Shown here: positions 8,951-17,639 of the stretch, one piece after another | Layout: the number at the start of each line of letters is the position of its first letter | Position numbering within the stretch: the first letter of the stretch is position 1 | Source: Bryobacter sp. | Lineage (GTDB): Bacteria > Acidobacteriota > Terriglobia > Bryobacterales > Bryobacteraceae | Length of the DNA: 64,000 bases | Direction: 5' to 3' | NCBI GenBank assembly: GCA_022843625.1 | Contig: JALHNH010000029.1 | Span: 1-64,000, forward strand | Position numbers and translations under genes: made by a program | Notes under the pieces: generated by a model | What the model was told of the DNA's origin: nothing | Seen by the model: only the letters and a program-made list of their open reading frames with translations | Database searches by the model: none

Positions 8951-9403
8951 ATGAACCCTACACAAGTCACCAAGCGCCGCCGCCTAACCCGCCAGGCTGG
9001 CGTCACGCTCATCGAAATGCTCGTAGTCGTTACGATCATCGCGCTCTTTGCCGCCGTAGTTGGACCTCGCCTCTTCAAAGCAGCCGATGGTGCCAAGGTT
9101 ACGGCCGCCCGCACCCAGATCAACAGTTTCAATCAGGCTCTCCTGCTCTACAAGAATTCCACTGGCAACTTCCCCAGCAACGATCAGGGCCTGAAGGCCT
9201 TGCGCACCAAGCCCAGCGATGTTCCCAATTGGGATGGCCCTTACCTTCAAGCCGATGTGCCTCTCGACCCGTGGGGCAGGGAATTCCTCTATAAGTTCCC
9301 CGGTGCGCTCCCCGACGAGCCAGACATCATTTCTTTGGGTGCCGACGGTCAGCCAGGCGGCACTGGCATTAATCAGGACATCAGCTCTTCCAGCACCCGC
9401 TAG
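8951..9403 (+). CDS. gspG: major pseudopilin GspG
   Basis: 150 residues. The prepilin peptidase site RQAG/VTLIEMLVVV has the required Gly at -1 and Glu at +5, although Val replaces the usual Phe at +1. The C-terminal half has the GspG hallmarks: spacing with GNFPSNDQGLKAL, DPWGREFLYKFPG and DIISLGADGQPGG, the calcium-binding loop region. It forms the shaft of the periplasmic pseudopilus. The start is 3 bp after gspF. Confidence 0.96.
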   Translation: MNPTQVTKRRRLTRQAGVTLIEMLVVVTIIALFAAVVGPRLFKAADGAKVTAARTQINSFNQALLLYKNSTGNFPSNDQGLKALRTKPSDVPNWDGPYLQADVPLDPWGREFLYKFPGALPDEPDIISLGADGQPGGTGINQDISSSSTR

Positions 9404-9889
9404 ATGCGTCAACGCTCGTCGCAATCCGGTGTTACGCTCATCGAAATGCTCGTCGTGGTTGGCATCATCAGCCTCATGATCGGCTTCTCACTGCCTTCCT
9501 TCACGGCCGGGCTAGACGGGTTGCGTCTGCGCAGCGCCTCCTCCACCATTGCTTCGGCACTCAATATTGCGATTACAACAGCAGACCGCCGCCAGCTTCC
9601 CGTGCAACTGCTGATCCAGCCCGCGGCCAATCGCATCGTCCTGCGAGCTGCTGAATCCACCCGGGATCAAATCTTCGAAATTCCAGCCGGAATCAGAATC
9701 AGTCGCATTCTGCCTGCCCTTTTTCTTGACGAGGAGAAAAAAGATCGCTATTTGATCGTTTATCCAAACGGGGCACCACCCCAACTCGTGATTGAGCTCA
9801 CGAATCCCCGGGGTAGCCTTCGTCAAATCAAGCTCGACCCCATCACCGGAGTAGCCAAGGTCCTGGACCTTGCCAAAGATGCGAAGTAA
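9404..9889 (+). CDS. gspH: minor pseudopilin, GspH-like
   Basis: 161 residues. The prepilin site SQSG/VTLIEMLVVVG nearly repeats that of GspG at both protein and DNA level, which suggests duplication of the 5' ends. The globular domain begins LRLRSASSTIASALNIAITTADRRQ, the GspH/FimT pattern, and continues as a beta-rich domain. The ATG directly follows the gspG stop with no gap. GspH is inferred from order and the FimT-like core; pseudopilins are hard to separate by sequence alone. Confidence 0.85.
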   Translation: MRQRSSQSGVTLIEMLVVVGIISLMIGFSLPSFTAGLDGLRLRSASSTIASALNIAITTADRRQLPVQLLIQPAANRIVLRAAESTRDQIFEIPAGIRISRILPALFLDEEKKDRYLIVYPNGAPPQLVIELTNPRGSLRQIKLDPITGVAKVLDLAKDAK

Positions 9890-10283
9890 TTCACAAAAGG
9901 GATTTACACTGCTCGAAGTGCTGGTTGCCACTATCATCCTCGCGGTGGCTGTGTCTGCGCTGATGGCGAATCTCTCTACTTCGACGGCTAATCTCTTCCG
10001 CGTAAACGACATGGATCGGCTGACCTTCCTTAGCAAACGCAAGATGGACGAACTCATGGCCGTGCAAAACCTCCGCCGGGGCATCATCCTCGAAGGTGTA
10101 CTTGAAGCCGATGCCCAAGACAAACCGGTGGCAGGCTTTAAAGCGCAAATCCTTCCTTTCGGTGCGATGAGCCAATCTTCCCGGGAGCGACTCGAGCGCG
10201 TTCGTCTCGAAACCTGGCTCCAGGCAGGCTCAAAACGCCGCACGCTCCTTCTGGAATCCTTCCGTCTGGTGAAGGTGCAATGA
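9879..10283 (+). CDS. gspI: minor pseudopilin, GspI-like
   Basis: 134 residues. The prepilin site is SQKG/FTLLEVLVATIILAVAVSAL with Glu at +5, and the pattern FTLLEVLVA is characteristic of GspI. The ATG at 9879 lies inside the last codons of gspH, an 11-nt overlap that implies translational coupling. A TTG at 9870 in the same frame is less likely. GspI nucleates the pseudopilus tip with J and K. Confidence 0.85.
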   Translation: MRSNSQKGFTLLEVLVATIILAVAVSALMANLSTSTANLFRVNDMDRLTFLSKRKMDELMAVQNLRRGIILEGVLEADAQDKPVAGFKAQILPFGAMSQSSRERLERVRLETWLQAGSKRRTLLLESFRLVKVQ

Positions 10284-10960
10284 TTCGCCATTCACGCCGC
10301 CGCAGCCGCGAGGCTGGCATGACGTTGATCGAATTGCTAATCGCCGTCACTCTCTTCGGTGCCATCTCGGCCAGCATGGGCGTTGTCCTCAACATTGCCT
10401 TTACGTCCATGAATAAAATCGACACGAAAGTCGACTTCAATCGACGCATCATCGCCTCGCAACGTACTCTCGATCAGATTCTCCAGGGCATGATCCCTGT
10501 CCAGACACCCTGTGCAGGCAAGCCCATCGGCATCGCCGCTCTCGAAACGGGCACTCGTTTTGTCTCTTCCCATTCTTTGACCGAAGGGTCGCGAGGCCGT
10601 CCACAGATTGTGGAACTCTTTGTTGCCCCCAGCCCCAACGGCGGCGTAAGGCTTCTGCTCAACGAACGCCCCTACTTTGGCAAACGCAGCCTTTCTGCCG
10701 TATGCGGGATGCCCTTTCAAGTCCAGCAAACTTCCTTCATCCTTGCCGACCGGCTCTCCAGTTGCCGCTTCGGCTTCCGTCGCATTGATCTCTCTACCGG
10801 CACCGAACTCTGGTTCCAAAGCTGGGTCTTTCCAGAGTGGCCCTCTGCAGTCCGCATCGAAATGGCTCCCCTCAAGTTCGAGGCTAATCAAATTCAGCCG
10901 GGAACCATATACGCTCCAATTCTGGTCATGAATAACGATGTTGAGAACCCAACACTTTAG
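10280..10960 (+). CDS. gspJ: minor pseudopilin, GspJ-like
   Basis: 226 residues. The prepilin site REAG/MTLIELLIAVTLFGAIS has Glu at +5. The length and the conserved pattern RRIIASQRTLDQILQG fit GspJ. The start overlaps the gspI stop by 4 nt (ATGA). Its end overlaps the next gene by 23 nt. Confidence 0.85.
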   Translation: MIRHSRRRSREAGMTLIELLIAVTLFGAISASMGVVLNIAFTSMNKIDTKVDFNRRIIASQRTLDQILQGMIPVQTPCAGKPIGIAALETGTRFVSSHSLTEGSRGRPQIVELFVAPSPNGGVRLLLNERPYFGKRSLSAVCGMPFQVQQTSFILADRLSSCRFGFRRIDLSTGTELWFQSWVFPEWPSAVRIEMAPLKFEANQIQPGTIYAPILVMNNDVENPTL

Positions 10961-11981
10961 GCGCGCCTCAAAAGGGACCGCACTTTTGGCCGTCCTTTGG
11001 CTGACGGCCGCTCTCTCGGCCATTGCCTTGTCCGTTGCCGACACCGTCCGCGCCGAAGCAGAGCGCGGCATCAGTGCCCAGGAAAGCATGAAAGCCTACT
11101 ACCTTGCACGCGGTGCGGTGGCTCGCGGCCTTTTTATCCTGCACAATGTCGACGACGGTGCTGGAGGCCCCCCGGCTGAACGTTTTGCCAATCGCCGCCG
11201 ATTCTACTTTCAAGAAGAACTGGGAGACAGCCTGGTCGAATTCATCTCAGAGCGGGGCAAGCTTCCACTCCGGTCTCTGACTCCCCAATTGCTCAATACT
11301 TTACTCCTCACCCTCGGCCAGTCGCCTGACTCTGCGGCTGGAATTGTCGGGCAGGCCTTCTCGCAGGGAGCCCAGCCAATCCAGGGGTCTGGACAAAATT
11401 CGCAGCCTGTCCCGGCTTTTCGGCCTTTACTCGCGTCTATGGAAAATGTCGAAGAACTCTTACTCGTGCCCGGAATCACTTCAGAATTACTTTACGGTCG
11501 CTATAGCCGCATGCCGGACGGCTCGCTCGTCAATCTTGGCGGGCTTAGCGATTTCCTCTCTCCGAATCTGACCGAGAATTCCGGCCTTGACCCGTACAGC
11601 GTTCACCCCAGCCTTCTCGTTGCCTTCGGTATGGATCCTGCTGCTGCTCGTAACTTCTCCGATTTACGCCGAAGCAGCTTCGATCCAATTCCTTTTCTTC
11701 TACGATTGAACTCCCTTGGCTCATCAGTTCGCATGGGTCTCCGTGCGGATTTAGGCGAGGTTTTCCAGATCAAGGCCACTGCCCGTGTTCGGCTTCCCAA
11801 CGGCACCCTGTCGCAAACGCGCCGCACCGTTGCTCTCATGGTCAAGTACACGACGCCCAACCCTCGCTACTTCTGGATCAGCCCCTGGACTCACCTTCGG
11901 TGGTACGACCAAAGCACCAGTGACTTCGCTTCTTCCAACGCCGTCTGGCTGACAACTCCACCTCCGGTAACCAAACAATGA
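10938..11981 (+). CDS. gspK: minor pseudopilin GspK
   Basis: 347 residues, the expected large size for GspK. The N-terminus is SKGTALLAVLWLTAALSAIA, the GspK-type prepilin helix in which the Glu at +5 is absent. The SAM-like helical insert is suggested by LVEFISERGKLPLRSLTPQL and by MENVEELLLVPGITSELLYG, the usual GspK double helix-hairpin region. It caps the pseudopilus tip. The 23-nt overlap with gspJ supports coupling. Confidence 0.9.
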   Translation: MLRTQHFRRASKGTALLAVLWLTAALSAIALSVADTVRAEAERGISAQESMKAYYLARGAVARGLFILHNVDDGAGGPPAERFANRRRFYFQEELGDSLVEFISERGKLPLRSLTPQLLNTLLLTLGQSPDSAAGIVGQAFSQGAQPIQGSGQNSQPVPAFRPLLASMENVEELLLVPGITSELLYGRYSRMPDGSLVNLGGLSDFLSPNLTENSGLDPYSVHPSLLVAFGMDPAAARNFSDLRRSSFDPIPFLLRLNSLGSSVRMGLRADLGEVFQIKATARVRLPNGTLSQTRRTVALMVKYTTPNPRYFWISPWTHLRWYDQSTSDFASSNAVWLTTPPPVTKQ

Positions 11982-13420
11982 CTTCAGAAACCCCAGTTCT
12001 CGCCTCAGAAGTCCCGCATAAGCTGGAAATCCCCTTTCTCCAGAAGTGGCGCAGTATTGGTACCGGACTTGGTGTCGAGGTGGGCCCGGAGAACCTCGAA
12101 TTTACTCTCACCGTGGTTCGCCCCAATGGCATCCGCATTCTCGACGCCCTAACCGTGCTTCGATACCGCGAGCGTCCCGCTGCGGAATGGGGCTCAGACC
12201 TCCAGGCGTTGCTCAACAAGAACAAAATTTCACATGTATCGGCCACTGTGGTGTTGCCCATGCAGGATTGCGTCTCGCGCTCCATCGCCCTTCCAGGAGT
12301 ACCCAATAGCGAAGTCGCCGCTGCGGTGCAATACCAATTGGATGGCCTCCACCCGTATGCGGAAGAGGACGCTACTCATTCCTTCAGCCGCCTTGCTCCA
12401 CCTCGCAAGTCCAGTTTTGCTCTGGGTATTGCTCGCAACGCCGTAATCGAAGATTACGCAACGCTCTTTGATGAAGCCGGCATCGATGTTGCAGCTTTCC
12501 TCACTCCCGCCGCTACAATCTACTCCGCGCTCCGGATACTGCAGGCACCCCCGGCCGAACAATTTCTGGCTATCCATGAAGACTCCAGCGGACTAATCGT
12601 TTACGGTGAAACCCACACTCATCCCATCTACTGCGTTCGCTTCCCCGATGCTTCCAGTCGCGGTATCGCTTCTGCCTCGGCACAGATTCGTTTGCCTGAG
12701 GACGCTCCCGTCGCGCGCCTTGCCGCACTTCTTCCTCATGCAGAACGTCTCGAAATCGGCAGCACCATTGCTTATGCCGCTTCACTTGCCGGCGCCCTAC
12801 CTTCGCAATCCCTGAACCTGAATCTTCTCCCGGACGACCGCCGTAAAACCTCATCGCCGTGGCGTTGGGTGCCCACTCTGGTATTGCTGGTTCTCTTAAT
12901 GGCTCTGGGCCTCGGCTTTGCTTATTACCAGGACTACGAAAACCAGCGCCTGCTCACGCGTCTGGACTCCGAAATCGCCCGCCTCCAACCCAGGCTGAAC
13001 AGCGTTCGCACTCTCGATACACAGATATTTACCATCCAGCAAAAACTACAGTTCTTGAGCACCTTCGCCGCCTACCCGCAGCAGGACCTGGACAGTCTAC
13101 GGGAACTGACCCGCATCATGCCGATGACATCTTACATTTCGCGCATGGACCTTTCTCGAAACGAAATCGGTGTTACCGGTGAAATCGACCAGTCTATGGA
13201 ACTGTTAAAGTTGCTCGATTCCTCACCCTTATTCAAGGAATCTGAGTTTACCGGTTCTCCGTCGCGAAACCAGATGGGCAAAGAAGTATTCAATATCCGC
13301 TCGAAACGAGAAATCCCCACAGCCGCCCCGGTTGCGCCAGCCCCTGTGCCGCCTGTAAATTTCACCCCTGTACCGCGAATTACCCCACCTCCAACATTGC
13401 CACCGGGACTCAGACCATGA
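11978..13420 (+). CDS. GspL-like / PilM-PilN fusion platform protein
   Basis: 480 residues. The N-terminal cytoplasmic actin-like domain (about 20-285) contains SRSIALPGVPNSEVAAAVQY, the PilM/GspL pattern. A single transmembrane helix follows at about 294-312 (WVPTLVLLVLLMALGLGFA), then a coiled coil and a PilN-like periplasmic domain (LRELTRIMPMTSYISRMDLS). A Pro-rich tail ends the protein. One protein therefore does the work of PilM plus PilN, as GspL does, linking GspE to the membrane platform. Both junctions overlap by 4 nt. Confidence 0.85.
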   Translation: MTSETPVLASEVPHKLEIPFLQKWRSIGTGLGVEVGPENLEFTLTVVRPNGIRILDALTVLRYRERPAAEWGSDLQALLNKNKISHVSATVVLPMQDCVSRSIALPGVPNSEVAAAVQYQLDGLHPYAEEDATHSFSRLAPPRKSSFALGIARNAVIEDYATLFDEAGIDVAAFLTPAATIYSALRILQAPPAEQFLAIHEDSSGLIVYGETHTHPIYCVRFPDASSRGIASASAQIRLPEDAPVARLAALLPHAERLEIGSTIAYAASLAGALPSQSLNLNLLPDDRRKTSSPWRWVPTLVLLVLLMALGLGFAYYQDYENQRLLTRLDSEIARLQPRLNSVRTLDTQIFTIQQKLQFLSTFAAYPQQDLDSLRELTRIMPMTSYISRMDLSRNEIGVTGEIDQSMELLKLLDSSPLFKESEFTGSPSRNQMGKEVFNIRSKREIPTAAPVAPAPVPPVNFTPVPRITPPPTLPPGLRP

Positions 13421-14016
13421 TTGAAAACCTCTCCGACCGCGAACGCAAACTCCTCTTTGCTCTAATTCCTGCCCTCGTCATTACCGCGTTCGTTTATTTC
13501 TGGACCGAGCCTGCAGCCGGTGCGCCTCCCGTCGTAGACACCGCCGCAGCCATCGAAGTGGCCAAACTGCGCCTGGATCGCGCCCGGGCAACTTCTGCCC
13601 TCCTGCCTTCACGCCAGGATACCCGCAAGCTGCTCGAATCCAGCCTGGCCGCATCGGAAAAGCGCTTCATCGTTGCCGAAACTCCCGCGCAGGCGCAGGC
13701 CCAACTCAATCAGATTTTTCGCCGCATTGCCCGGGCTCAAGGGACTACTGTTGAAATTCGTGGAATGGATATCGGCTCGATTCAGCCTGTGAACGCTTAC
13801 GCCGAAATCCTTATGAACGTCAACTTCGATTGTCAGATTGAAGGCCTGGTAAATCTGCTGACCGATCTCTCCGCTCAACCTGAAGCTCTTGGCTGGCGCG
13901 ATCTCAGAATCGGTGCAACAGACACCAAACAAAAGAGGCTCAGCGTCTCATTTACCTTCATTGGTCTCACTTTCGCCAAACCTGCCTCAAAACCAAATCC
14001 ATGGAGCCGCGGATGA
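13417..14016 (+). CDS. GspM/PilO-like platform protein
   Basis: 199 residues. A short cytoplasmic N-terminus (MIENLSDRERKLLFALIPAL) leads into one transmembrane helix, a heptad-rich linker, and a ferredoxin-like periplasmic domain with VNAYAEILMNVNFDCQIEGL, the PilO/GspM pattern. It pairs with the GspL-like protein through the periplasmic domains. It overlaps both neighbours by 4 nt (ATGA), so the assignment also rests on order. Confidence 0.8.
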   Translation: MIENLSDRERKLLFALIPALVITAFVYFWTEPAAGAPPVVDTAAAIEVAKLRLDRARATSALLPSRQDTRKLLESSLAASEKRFIVAETPAQAQAQLNQIFRRIARAQGTTVEIRGMDIGSIQPVNAYAEILMNVNFDCQIEGLVNLLTDLSAQPEALGWRDLRIGATDTKQKRLSVSFTFIGLTFAKPASKPNPWSRG

Positions 14017-14759
14017 AACGTTCGATTATCCTGCTTAATTTGATACTGCTTGCGGTACTCGGCGCGGGCTCTTACGAGTTGCGCCGGCGCTGGCTAGAAG
14101 CTCGAGACCGGGAAAATCGTCTGCTTGCGGTTCAGCCCATCCCGGCCGCTCCCTCGGCCCAGGCAACGCAAACTGCTTCCCCGGCACCTCCAAAGCTGCA
14201 GTCCGTTCAATATTTTGAAGTAGCCGAGCGCTTCCTTTTCTCTCGCGACAGGAATCCAAATGTAGTTATTGAACGAAAACCGGAACCTCCGCCGAAGGTC
14301 ATGCCAAACTTTCCGTCTGTTTTCGGCGTCATGGATATAGGAATGGGCCCAACCGTATTTATGTCCGTGGATCGTGGCAGCCAGCAGGGCTACAAGCTGG
14401 GTGACAAGATCGGTGAGTTTACTCTTTCCGCTGCGAATCAGAAAGAAATCACTTTTGAGTGGGAAGGCAAGCCGATTACTAAGTCTTTAGATGATCTGCG
14501 TGCCAAGCCTCAGGACAACGCCGCGCAACAAGCCCCGGCGGAGCGCATGAGTGCAAACGTCAATAACGCTCCTGCCCCAATGCCGATCCAGCGCCCTCCG
14601 GAAAATGTCCGCCCCGCCCCAGGTGCCGATATTGGCGGAGGCCGGAAAGGCTGCCTGCCTGGCGATACATCGCCGGCTGGTACCACAGCCGACGGCTACA
14701 AGAAAGTGTCCACCAGCTACGCATTCGGCCCCATCTGTTATTGGGAATCTACACGTTAA
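14013..14759 (+). CDS. GspC-like inner-membrane connector
   Basis: About 248 residues. An N-terminal membrane anchor (IILLNLILLAVLGAGSYEL) and a Pro/Ala linker lead to a homology-region-like beta domain (about 100-160: FPSVFGVMDIGMGPTVFMSV, then GYKLGDKIGEFTL). That domain resembles the GspC HR domain, which binds the secretin N0 domain. The C-terminus is Pro-rich and disordered, with two Cys. ATG 14013 overlaps the previous stop as ATGA and is preferred to ATG 14001. A PDZ domain is absent. Confidence 0.7.
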   Translation: MKRSIILLNLILLAVLGAGSYELRRRWLEARDRENRLLAVQPIPAAPSAQATQTASPAPPKLQSVQYFEVAERFLFSRDRNPNVVIERKPEPPPKVMPNFPSVFGVMDIGMGPTVFMSVDRGSQQGYKLGDKIGEFTLSAANQKEITFEWEGKPITKSLDDLRAKPQDNAAQQAPAERMSANVNNAPAPMPIQRPPENVRPAPGADIGGGRKGCLPGDTSPAGTTADGYKKVSTSYAFGPICYWESTR

Positions 14760-14777
14760 TCGCCTTCGGAGCCTTAT

Positions 14778-15263
14778 ATGAAAAATCTTAAACTTGTCTT
14801 CTTTGCTTTCTCCCTTTCCTGCCTCCATGCGCAGACGAAACCAGCTCCGGCCCAGCCCGTTGCCGCTTCCAGGCCAACCCCCAAAGTCGCACCGGTCAAG
14901 CGTCATCCCGACGGCCGCCCCCTTGGCATCCCCTTTACGGCGACGAAAATCGCCGATGGCGCATGGCGTGCGATCGAAGACGGCAAGCCAATCATTTACC
15001 GCTCGACACCTTTCGGCTTCAGCAAGGTCAGCGAAGAAGAAAACAGCAAGATCCAGCGTATGATTAACGGCAAGCCAGATGAGGCTACTGAAGTCCCCGC
15101 TGGCATTTCTGTTGCCGAGAAAGACGGCAAACTCCACTTCAAGCGGATTACCCCTTTTGGCAACTACGAATGGACGAAAGACAAGGATAATCTCACCGCC
15201 GTAGAGAAGAGCCTGTGGCGTCAGACCCAGGCTTCCCTGGCCAAGGGAGAAGTAAAACAATAA
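14778..15263 (+). CDS. exported hypothetical protein between gspC-like gene and gspD
   Basis: 161 residues, family not recognised. The signal peptide is MKNLKLVFFAFSLSCLHAQ, with an Ala/Pro-rich stretch, then a small soluble domain containing the similar strands IYRSTPFGFSKV and FKRITPFGNYEW. Its stop overlaps the gspD start (TAATG), so it belongs to the operon. A periplasmic accessory or pilotin-like role is possible, but the mature N-terminus has no lipobox Cys. Confidence 0.7.
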   Translation: MKNLKLVFFAFSLSCLHAQTKPAPAQPVAASRPTPKVAPVKRHPDGRPLGIPFTATKIADGAWRAIEDGKPIIYRSTPFGFSKVSEEENSKIQRMINGKPDEATEVPAGISVAEKDGKLHFKRITPFGNYEWTKDKDNLTAVEKSLWRQTQASLAKGEVKQ

Positions 15264-17584
15264 TGCGTTTGCAAATCGCTTTCCTTCTCGCCCTCACCCT
15301 TCGGGCTCAACAGCCAGCACCTCAACCACCAGCTCCTCAACCATCAGTTCCTCAACAACCAGCTTCTCCCCAGGTAACGCCACCTCCCGCAGCATCTCCA
15401 GCTGCCGCTACCGCAGCTCAGACAACTGCCCCCGCAGCAGGCTCTGGCAACATGACTTTGAATCTGCCTTCGGCCTCACTAGTCGAGGTGATCGATACCC
15501 TAGCACGCGTTCTCAAGATCAACTACATCCTCGACCCCCGCGTGCGCGGCAACATCACCATCCACACCTACGGTGAAATCAAGTCAACCGATGTTCGCTC
15601 TTTGCTCGAAACCATTTTGAGGATCAACGGCGCAGCCATGATCCAGGTTGGAGATATCTTCCGCATCGTGCCGATCAACGAAGTAGCTCGCCTGCCCATG
15701 ACTCCCCGCACCAACGCTGAATCGAAAGATCTGGCAAACGACGAGCAGATGATCCTCAATCTCATTTTTCTCAAATACACAGCGGCAGCTGAGATGAAAG
15801 TGATTCTTGCTCCTTTCCTCGGTGACGGAGGCACGCTCTCTACCTACGATCCTGCCAACATGTTGCTCCTGCTCGACAATTCCCGCAACATGAAGCGCAC
15901 CATGGACCTGATTGCTCTCTTCGATTCCGACGTTCTGGCTAACCAGCGCATCCGTCTTTTTGAACTCGAACATGGCCGCCCCTCTGACGTCTCAAGCGAG
16001 TTGCAAACCATCTTCAAGGGCTTATCGCTTGCTGGAAAAGCAGGTGGCGTCCAGTTTCTGCCGATCGACCGTCTCAATATTCTAATTGCCGTCGCCCCGA
16101 ATCCCGGTGCCTTCAAAGAAGTGGAAAACTGGATTGCCAAACTCGATATCCCCGTCAAGCCTCCAGTTGGAGGAACGGATAACTATGTCTTCCGAGTGAA
16201 GTATGGCAGGGCAGATTCTCTGGCCCTCGCAGTGACTATGCTCTATGCCACTCAGCAGGACAATCCATACGCCATGATGACCACCATGATGACGATGATG
16301 ATGATGATTCAAATGACCAGTCAGCTTTCGCAGTACACCAACAATGCTGGAGGCGGCGGTGGCGGTGGCGTTACTGGCATCGGAGGTGGCGTTACCGGTA
16401 TGGGCGGGATGGGTGGCATGGGAATCGGCGGAATGGGCATGGGCGGCATGTTCCCTGGAATGGGGATGGGAATGGGGATGGGCGGCTTTGGGATGGGCGG
16501 AATGGGCATGGGCATGGGCGGCATGTTCCCTGGAATGGGGATGGGAATGGGGATGGGCGGCCAACAGCAGGGTGCCACTCTTGGAGGTACCCCCGGTTCC
16601 GGCCGTCCTGGGGACGCTACCGGCAGCTTTGTCGGCCAGCAAGGTTCTTCTGGGATGCCGGCTATGCCAAGAGTCCCCAAAATTGTCCCCAACCCTTTCG
16701 ACAATTCACTTCTTATTCAGTGCACACCACCGGAATATGAGCAAATCTCCAGGCTTCTGAGTCGTCTGGATATCCCTCCACGGCAAGTGCTCATTGAAGC
16801 TCGAATCTACGAAGTCAGTCTTACCGGTGCCTTCTCTGCCGGTGTTCAGGCCTTCCTGTCCCAGCGTCGCGCTGGCGGCAGTGGCGCGGCTGCAACCCGG
16901 CAACTTCTCGCCGATTCCACTGGTTCAGGCATCAGCCTCACTGCTGGTCTCCTGGTTGGAAAGTCCCGCGAACTTCTCGGCTACCTGTCAGCTCAGGAAG
17001 ATGAACGCCGCGTCAAGGTGATCAATGCTCCGCAGATCATCGCCACTGACAACGTGGCTGCCAGCATCAATGTTGGACAGCAGGTGCCAACACTCACTTC
17101 ACAGGCGATCGCCCCAGGGGTTCAGCAGGGCGGCAACTCCCTCTTTACGAATCAGGTCTCCAGTCGCAATGCCGGTGTGAACCTAAGCATCACTGCAAGA
17201 GTACTCCCGAGCGGCATCGTTACCCTCGTCATCAACCAGGAAATCAGCTCGCCGGTTGCCCCGGCTGCCAGTGCTGCGATTCAGTCGCCCTCCTTCTCGC
17301 AACGTTCGGTGCAGACACAGGTCACGGTCCAAGATGGAGATACCATCGCCATCGGTGGCATCATGACCGAATCTGATACTTTTTCTACCTCTGGTATTCC
17401 TACACTGCACAAGCTGCCGGTGGTTGGAAACCTCTTCGGCAGCCGCTCAAAGTCCAAAGAGCGCACGGAACTCGTGATCTTTATGACTCCCCGGGTCATC
17501 TACGACATTCCCGAGATTATCGAGGCCAGCGACGAAATCCGCGGTCGCTTCAAGCGCTTGAACAAGATACTGAAGGATCAATAA
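15263..17584 (+). CDS. gspD: type II secretion outer-membrane secretin GspD
   Basis: 773 residues. A signal peptide (MRLQIAFLLALTLRAQ) and a Pro/Gln/Ala-rich stretch precede N-domains (from about 75: VIDTLARVLKINYILDPRVR). The C-terminal secretin domain has VLIEARIYEVSLTGAF, VTVQDGDTIAIGGIM and IPTLHKLPVVGNLFG, then ELVIFMTPRVI. Between an N-domain and the barrel lies an unusual stretch: a Met run (MMTTMMTMMMMIQM) and about 70 residues of Gly/Met repeats. ATG 15263 overlaps the previous TAA by one base. The upstream frame extension is out of register with the signal peptide. Confidence 0.95.
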   Translation: MRLQIAFLLALTLRAQQPAPQPPAPQPSVPQQPASPQVTPPPAASPAAATAAQTTAPAAGSGNMTLNLPSASLVEVIDTLARVLKINYILDPRVRGNITIHTYGEIKSTDVRSLLETILRINGAAMIQVGDIFRIVPINEVARLPMTPRTNAESKDLANDEQMILNLIFLKYTAAAEMKVILAPFLGDGGTLSTYDPANMLLLLDNSRNMKRTMDLIALFDSDVLANQRIRLFELEHGRPSDVSSELQTIFKGLSLAGKAGGVQFLPIDRLNILIAVAPNPGAFKEVENWIAKLDIPVKPPVGGTDNYVFRVKYGRADSLALAVTMLYATQQDNPYAMMTTMMTMMMMIQMTSQLSQYTNNAGGGGGGGVTGIGGGVTGMGGMGGMGIGGMGMGGMFPGMGMGMGMGGFGMGGMGMGMGGMFPGMGMGMGMGGQQQGATLGGTPGSGRPGDATGSFVGQQGSSGMPAMPRVPKIVPNPFDNSLLIQCTPPEYEQISRLLSRLDIPPRQVLIEARIYEVSLTGAFSAGVQAFLSQRRAGGSGAAATRQLLADSTGSGISLTAGLLVGKSRELLGYLSAQEDERRVKVINAPQIIATDNVAASINVGQQVPTLTSQAIAPGVQQGGNSLFTNQVSSRNAGVNLSITARVLPSGIVTLVINQEISSPVAPAASAAIQSPSFSQRSVQTQVTVQDGDTIAIGGIMTESDTFSTSGIPTLHKLPVVGNLFGSRSKSKERTELVIFMTPRVIYDIPEIIEASDEIRGRFKRLNKILKDQ
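16436..16560 (+). repeat. in-frame direct repeat encoding the Gly/Met-rich insert of GspD
   Basis: Two identical 50-bp copies at 16436-16485 and 16511-16560 lie exactly 75 bp apart (25 codons), so the frame is kept. They encode GMGGMFPGMGMGMGMGG twice, within a longer Gly/Met-rich region (about 16351-16560). The identity at DNA level, including third positions, indicates recent duplication, so copy number may vary between strains. Confidence 0.85.
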
Positions 17585-17639
17585 TTCTTTGGTCGAAACT
17601 CGAAGCCTATGGCGCGTGTTAGTCTACTTTTCGACTTCA

